A DNA stretch of 7,295 bases from an uncultured Microbacterium sp. (lineage in GTDB: Bacteria > Actinomycetota > Actinomycetes > Actinomycetales > Microbacteriaceae), in the NCBI GenBank assembly GCA_937926065.1, contig CALANM010000023.1, positions 1 through 7,295 of the forward strand. The letters run 5' to 3'. Positions 5,261 to 7,295 of the stretch are shown here, in pieces. The translations under genes and the position numbers were made by a program. Below the pieces are notes generated by a model, which was not told where the DNA came from, searched no databases, and worked only from the letters and a program-made list of their open reading frames with translations. The first letter of the stretch is position 1, and every line of letters begins with the position of its first letter.

Positions 5261-5439
5261 GACGCTCGCGCGAGCCGAGGGGAAGCCGATGGACGCAGTG
5301 CTTCGCATTCGATCCACGAATGCACAAGACCGGTACACCTCGTGTGCCTCCGGTCGCTACGTCCTCCGGCATCGTGTGCACGACCACCGCGGCATCGTTC
5401 GCGGAACCAAGGCGCTGTCTCATCGACAGCGCCTTTTTT
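5261..5439 (+). ncRNA. Putative structured small RNA or attenuator leader, about 180 nt
   Basis: This gap holds no convincing gene but a succession of hairpins: GCTC/GAGC (5264-5275); GCATTCG (5305-5311) with CGAATGC (5317-5323), loop ATCCA; GACCGG (5328-5333) with CCGGTC (5350-5355) enclosing ACAC/GTGT (5335-5338, 5342-5345); TCGT/ACGA (5372-5383); CCGCG (5387-5391) with CGCGG (5400-5404); and finally the T-tailed terminator. The stretch 5281-5400 is 62.5% G+C by hand count, visibly below the genes. An ATG at 5289 after GAGGGGA could open a reading frame, but it runs through the terminator and into the HNH gene without a stop and shows no high third-position G+C. It could be an independent small RNA or, since no separate promoter is seen for the HNH gene 81 bases after it, an attenuator controlling that gene. 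I do not recognise a known RNA family. Confidence 0.45.
5409..5439 (+). terminator. Intrinsic terminator with T tract
   Basis: AAGGCGCTGTC (5409-5419) pairs perfectly with GACAGCGCCTT (5425-5435) over the loop TCATC, and six Ts end the element (5434-5439). It is the most canonical intrinsic terminator of the window, 261 bases after the M23 stop with other sequence between, so it seems to end a transcript that starts inside the gap. Confidence 0.88.
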
Positions 5440-5520
5440 CGTGCCCGCGATCCCTCCGTCCGCGCCTCGTCGCAACCGAACAACCGCTGAAGCCGTCACG
5501 GCAGTTCGAGAGGACACCCC

Positions 5521-6018
5521 ATGCGCACGCTGGTGCTCAACGCAGGATATGAACCCCTGGCCGTCGTCTCATTCAAGAGAGCGCTCGTGCTCGTCATGAC
5601 CGAGAAGGCCACCATCGTCGAACGCGTCGACGATGATCCGGTCTGGGGGGTGCGAGGCGCGTACGATCGGCCCGCCGTCATCCTGCTGACCCGCTACGTC
5701 CGGATCCCCGGTGCGCGACGAGCGCCGGTGACCCGCCGAGGGGTGCTGCGCCGAGACGCTCACCGTTGCGCCTACTGCAACAAGGGGGCGACGACGATCG
5801 ACCATGTCCTGCCGCGCTCGCGCGGGGGAGCGGACTCGTGGGAGAACCTCGTGGCGTGCTGCCTGAGGTGCAACAACCTCAAGGGAGACCGCACCCCGCA
5901 GGAGATGGGGTGGGAGCTGCGATGGACGCCGCAGCCGCCCCGCGGGCCGCAGTGGACCGTGCGCGGCACGGAGCGGGCCGACCCGGTCTGGGAGCCCTAT
6001 CTCGCGCTCGCGGCGTAA
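5521..6018 (+). CDS. HNH-endonuclease-family protein, 165 aa
   Basis: A small predicted nuclease of the HNH (McrA-like) superfamily. The N-terminal part (1-66, MRTLVLNAGYEPLAVVSFKR then ALVLVMTEKA) matches the common bacterial type of stand-alone HNH proteins. The HNH domain covers about 71-125: zinc cysteines Cys83-x2-Cys86 (CAYC), catalytic Asp94-His95 in TIDHVLPRSRGG, Asn109 in WENLVACC, and Cys114-x2-Cys117 in CLRCNNLKGDRTPQEMGW. All key residues are present. About 40 C-terminal residues follow, with Pro/Trp-rich sequence. There is no membrane segment or signal peptide. The ATG follows GAGAGG (5508-5513) by 7 bases. No promoter is obvious between the upstream terminator and this start. 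The substrate of this stand-alone class is not known to me; a place beside the SOS mutasome genes could be chance or suggest DNA repair or defence. Confidence 0.92.
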   Translation: MRTLVLNAGYEPLAVVSFKRALVLVMTEKATIVERVDDDPVWGVRGAYDRPAVILLTRYVRIPGARRAPVTRRGVLRRDAHRCAYCNKGATTIDHVLPRSRGGADSWENLVACCLRCNNLKGDRTPQEMGWELRWTPQPPRGPQWTVRGTERADPVWEPYLALAA

Positions 6019-6023
6019 GGTGT

Positions 6024-6052
6024 GACGTCGGCATCCGATGTCGGATGTCGTC
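6024..6052 (+). terminator. Hairpin after the HNH gene
   Basis: CATCCG (6032-6037) and CGGATG (6042-6047) pair over ATGT, with an outer GACG (6024-6027) / CGTC (6049-6052) stem across a small internal loop. It begins 5 bases after the stop codon and is followed by CCGTATATT. It probably separates the HNH gene from the SOS-controlled operon. Confidence 0.55.
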
Positions 6053-6073
6053 CGTATATTCGAGCCCATCAGA

Positions 6074-6102
6074 TTGAGACAGTAGAACACATGTTCTAAC
6101 CT
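6074..6102 (+). promoter_or_regulatory. Promoter of the imuA'-imuB operon
   Basis: TTGAGA (6074-6079), a 17-base spacer and TAACCT (6097-6102) form a near-consensus promoter, the best in the window. Transcription should start near 6109, giving a very short leader with GGGAG (6111-6115) 5 bases before the imuA' ATG. Confidence 0.8.
6083..6098. promoter_or_regulatory. LexA-binding SOS box
   Basis: TAGAACACATGTTCTA has perfect palindromic arms TAGAAC/GTTCTA around ACAT and contains GAAC-N4-GTTC, the core of actinobacterial and Gram-positive LexA sites. It fills the 3' part of the promoter spacer and covers the first two bases of the -10, so bound LexA would block RNA polymerase. This predicts strong repression and induction by DNA damage. 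Confidence 0.9.
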
Positions 6103-6120
6103 GTTTTGGTGGGAGTGACT

Positions 6121-6852
6121 ATGCGGAACGTCGTGGCCGTCGAGGCTGTCGACGCTGCCGGCGCCGGCGAGACGGCGGCCGACAGGGTCCGTTCGCTGCG
6201 CGCTCGCATGGAGCAGCTGCAGGGGCGCACGCTCGATGCGCCGGTGCTGCCGACCCATCCCGCCCTCGCGAGCCTGCTGCCGGGCAGAGGGCTGCGGCCG
6301 GGGTCGTCGTATTCCCTCGGGTCATCGATGTCGCTGCTGTTCGCCCTGCTCGCCCAGCCGTCGCAGGCGGGGTCGTGGTGCGCCGTGGTGGGGATGCCGG
6401 AGTTCGGCGCCGAAGCGGCAGAGCACATCGGCGTCGACCTGTCGCGGCTCGTGCTCGTGCCCGATCCCGGTCCGCGGTGGCTCGCCGTCACGTCGGCGGT
6501 CGCCGAGGTCATGTCGGTCGTGGCCGTGCGGCCTCCGGCGCGGGCGAAAGACTCCGACATGGCGCGGCTGTCGGCCCGTATGCGCGACCGCGGCACCGTG
6601 CTGCTCGTGCAGGGCACATGGCCGCAGACCGAGGCGATGATCGACGTCGAAGACCCCCGCTGGTCGGGGCTTGGCGACGGGCATGGACTGCTCTCCGCCC
6701 GCGAGCTCACCGTCACCGTCTCGAGTCGTCGCTTCCCCGTGCCCCGGCGTGAGCGGATGCTGCTTCCCGCTCCCGACGGCACGATCGCCGCCGCCCCCGG
6801 CCGGCATCCCGCTCCGATGCGGGAGCCCGCCCCGATGCGGGCGGTGGTGTGA
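6121..6852 (+). CDS. imuA': ImuA' mutasome accessory protein (RecA-like fold, degenerate), 243 aa
   Basis: A partner of ImuB and DnaE2 in the SOS-induced mutagenic translesion system. It resembles RecA-fold proteins in the middle (SLGSSMSLLFALLAQPSQAG at 66-84 where Walker A is expected; WCAVVGMPEFGAEAAEHIGV at 86-105; LSRLVLVPDPGPRW at 108-120; GTVLLVQGTWPQTEAMIDV at 158-176). The Walker A sequence lacks the GxxxxGK[ST] pattern and its lysine, so ATP hydrolysis is not expected, as is typical of this subfamily. The C terminus repeats PAPMRE/PAPMRA. The ATG at 6121 is preferred to upstream in-frame TTG/GTG codons because it has GGGAG 5 bases before it and lies just downstream of the predicted transcription start. 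It overlaps imuB by one base and sits directly behind a LexA box. The identification rests on context plus the imuB neighbour and sequence character. Confidence 0.85.
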   Translation: MRNVVAVEAVDAAGAGETAADRVRSLRARMEQLQGRTLDAPVLPTHPALASLLPGRGLRPGSSYSLGSSMSLLFALLAQPSQAGSWCAVVGMPEFGAEAAEHIGVDLSRLVLVPDPGPRWLAVTSAVAEVMSVVAVRPPARAKDSDMARLSARMRDRGTVLLVQGTWPQTEAMIDVEDPRWSGLGDGHGLLSARELTVTVSSRRFPVPRRERMLLPAPDGTIAAAPGRHPAPMREPAPMRAVV

Positions 6853-7295
6853 TGCACTCCGCTCCCGTTCGCAGTCTCGTCGTCTGGGTGCCCGACTGGC
6901 CGGTCGTCGCCCTCACTCGCGACGGCCAGTCCCCACCCGACGCCGCACTGCCGATCGCCGTGGTCGAGAAGGGGGCGGTCGCGTCGTGCTCTGAGGCGGC
7001 GCGCGCCGAGGGAGTGCGTCGCGGTCAGCGTCGACGGGACGCACAGGCGCGGTGCCCGCAGCTGCTCATCGCCGACGCCGATCCGGTGCGCGATCATCGC
7101 GTGTTCGCCCCGCTCATCGCACGCCTCGAAGACCTCGCTCCCGGTGTGCAGCTGCTCGCTCCCGGTCTCTGCGCCTTGCGGGCACGCGGTCCCTCCCGCT
7201 ACTACGGCGGAGAGGCGGCGGCCGCGACAGCGCTCGCCGGAGCCCTCGTCGAAGAGGGCGTCGTAGATGTGCGGGCGGGAGTCGCCGACGGTCCC
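6852..7295 (+). CDS. imuB: ImuB, Y-family polymerase-like protein, N-terminal part
   Basis: The first 148 residues of a protein of usually about 500; the rest lies beyond the right edge. ImuB is a catalytically inactive Y-family polymerase relative that links DnaE2 to the beta clamp during damage-induced mutagenesis. Seen here: SLVVWVPDWPVVAL (8-21), the counterpart of the first polymerase motif but without its metal-binding aspartate; PIAVVEKGAVASCSEAARAEGVRRGQR (34-60), the usual Y-family [VAV..G.V..CS.EARA.GVR.G] pattern; ARCPQL (66-71); and LLAPGLCALRARGPSRYYGG (101-120) where active enzymes have S-x-DEA, so both acidic residues are lost. The ATG overlaps the imuA' stop (TGATG), so translation is probably coupled. 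dnaE2 would be expected further downstream. Confidence 0.93.
   Translation, partial: MHSAPVRSLVVWVPDWPVVALTRDGQSPPDAALPIAVVEKGAVASCSEAARAEGVRRGQRRRDAQARCPQLLIADADPVRDHRVFAPLIARLEDLAPGVQLLAPGLCALRARGPSRYYGGEAAAATALAGALVEEGVVDVRAGVADGP

Noticed and set aside
6106..6120. Upstream TTG or GTG starts for imuA'
   Set aside because: They coincide with or precede the predicted transcription start and the ribosome binding site; the ATG at 6121 has ideal spacing.

Overview
The window is a high-G+C, tightly packed chromosomal segment of an actinobacterium, most likely of the family Microbacteriaceae (Microbacterium-like). The support is the strong bias to G or C in third codon positions, the set and order of genes, -10 boxes of the TAnnnT type without a good -35, one GTG and one TTG start, and a LexA site of the actinobacterial GAAC-N4-GTTC type. 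This placement is inferred from recalled families, not from a search. I see no tRNA, rRNA, CRISPR array, insertion sequence or phage gene.

Left part (1-3141). On the minus strand lie the N-terminal part of a helicase-associated (XPB-like) domain protein and, upstream of it and almost touching, an 88-residue two-helix membrane protein. Facing away on the plus strand is a long cold-shock-domain protein, overlapped by 17 bases by a DUF3027 protein with an extremely acidic tail. A strong bidirectional hairpin terminator separates these from serC (phosphoserine aminotransferase, minus strand). The combination XPB-associated protein / cold-shock protein / DUF3027 / serC resembles an old actinobacterial neighbourhood also found in mycobacteria.

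Middle part (3142-5520). Divergent from serC is a DtxR/IdeR-type iron repressor with all its N-terminal-half metal ligands. Next comes a secreted or membrane-anchored M23 (LytM) peptidase, preceded by a good promoter and a leader of about 165 bases that can fold and whose last hairpin covers the ribosome binding site. Between this gene and the next is a 373-base gap. It holds a promoter-like -10, a series of small hairpins and a textbook intrinsic terminator with six Ts. I interpret it as a probable structured small RNA or attenuator; it is the most promising undescribed element here.

Right part (5521-7295). A short HNH-nuclease-family protein is followed by a hairpin and then by a LexA-controlled promoter whose palindromic SOS box lies between the -35 and -10 and overlaps the -10. 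This drives imuA' and imuB (overlapping TGATG junction; imuB runs off the window), the accessory genes of the DnaE2 mutagenic translesion system. Both show the expected loss of active-site residues (Walker A lysine in ImuA', acidic polymerase residues in ImuB).

Across the whole window the octamer GGATGCCG occurs far more often than base composition suggests, in different reading frames and in gaps, which hints at a DNA-level signal.
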